16,307 bases of DNA from Physcocola sp002396385 (GTDB taxonomy: Bacteria > Bacteroidota > Bacteroidia > Bacteroidales > Paludibacteraceae). The notes below the pieces were generated by a model. The model was not told the origin of the DNA. It saw only the letters and a program-made list of their open reading frames with translations, and did not search any database. The position numbers and the translations under genes were made by a program. Shown one piece after another: positions 16,222 to 16,307 of the stretch (the stretch's first letter is position 1; every line of letters starts with the position of its first letter). The stretch covers positions 1 through 16,307 of the forward strand of contig CAMNDM010000064.1 of the NCBI GenBank assembly GCA_946535435.1, given 5' to 3'.

Positions 16222-16307
16222 CACGCATTGCGAGTAGAACCGACTACCCTCACCACCTACACCACCAAGTGGAAATACGACAGCCAGAACAGAATTCTGG
16301 AGATGGA
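16222..16307 (+). pseudogene. Second displaced RHS repeat fragment (runs off right edge)
   Basis: In one frame the end of the window reads HALRVEPTTLTTYTTKWKYD followed by SQNRILEM. This lines up with TLILPDSTVETYRTQYEYD followed by TWGRMGRL of the 1633-residue RHS protein in this window, and with the K-x-x-YD-x-x-NR-x-x-x-M YD-repeat form of Bacteroidota RHS shells. The frame is open upstream to a stop at 16039, but the part before about 16222 does not look like RHS and no convincing start is seen, so the homology begins abruptly. It is most likely the beginning of another truncated rhs copy or displaced cassette. An intact gene entered through a frameshift cannot be excluded without the sequence to the right. 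Confidence 0.6.

Noticed and set aside
16129..16307. Minus-strand frame from the right edge ending in a lysine-rich stretch (KFYRELKKLNHTKYYKTIV).
   Set aside because: It overlaps the plus-strand RHS homology, its upstream part is not protein-like, and no family is recognised.
1..16307. CRISPR arrays, tRNA, rRNA, insertion-sequence transposases.
   Set aside because: No regularly spaced repeats, cloverleaf sequence, conserved rRNA stretch or transposase motif was seen on either strand.

Overview
The window looks like a Bacteroidota chromosome segment, probably Bacteroidales-like, although the genus cannot be read from it. The evidence is two promoters of the Bacteroidota form (TTTG or TTG near -33 and TAnnTTTG near -7), long Sec-exported proteins of families typical of this phylum (SpvB/RHS shells, a LamG/DUF8202-like protein, C-termini resembling type IX secretion sorting domains), and A-rich ribosome-binding regions without a clear Shine-Dalgarno sequence.

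Left three quarters (1-11968, minus strand): four genes lie head to tail with gaps of 40, 6 and 32 nt, behind one good promoter at about 12192-12223. In transcription order they are an exported von Willebrand A protein with an intact MIDAS motif, an exported LamG/DUF8202-like protein, an exported 1633-residue SpvB/RHS protein, and a second SpvB-type protein with calcium-binding VCBS/FG-GAP-like loops that runs off the left edge. This looks like one operon building a large exported Tc-toxin-like or RHS shell with surface or adhesion partners. The complete RHS protein stops inside its core motif and carries no toxin tip.

Middle (11969-13767): a 405-bp region with the operon promoter and several dyad repeats separates the operon from a divergent tyrosine recombinase with the full R-K-H-R-H-Y set. 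After it come about 280 bp containing a second promoter and a short broken reading frame.

Right (13768-15946, plus strand): a displaced RHS tip cassette. An RHS core fragment with no shell is fused to a NucA/NucB-type DNase domain, followed at 3 nt and 1 nt spacing by two paralogous SMI1/KNR4 (SUKH)-like immunity genes. The core is GC-richer and the toxin and immunity part is strongly AT-rich, the usual signature of an exchanged polymorphic-toxin tip. At the right edge (about 16222-16307) another RHS repeat begins on the plus strand, so the locus probably continues as an array of displaced RHS pieces.

Working model (inference): the minus-strand operon supplies the exported shell. The plus-strand cassette is a stored or former toxin tip kept with its immunity genes, and the recombinase between them is a candidate for cassette capture or exchange.
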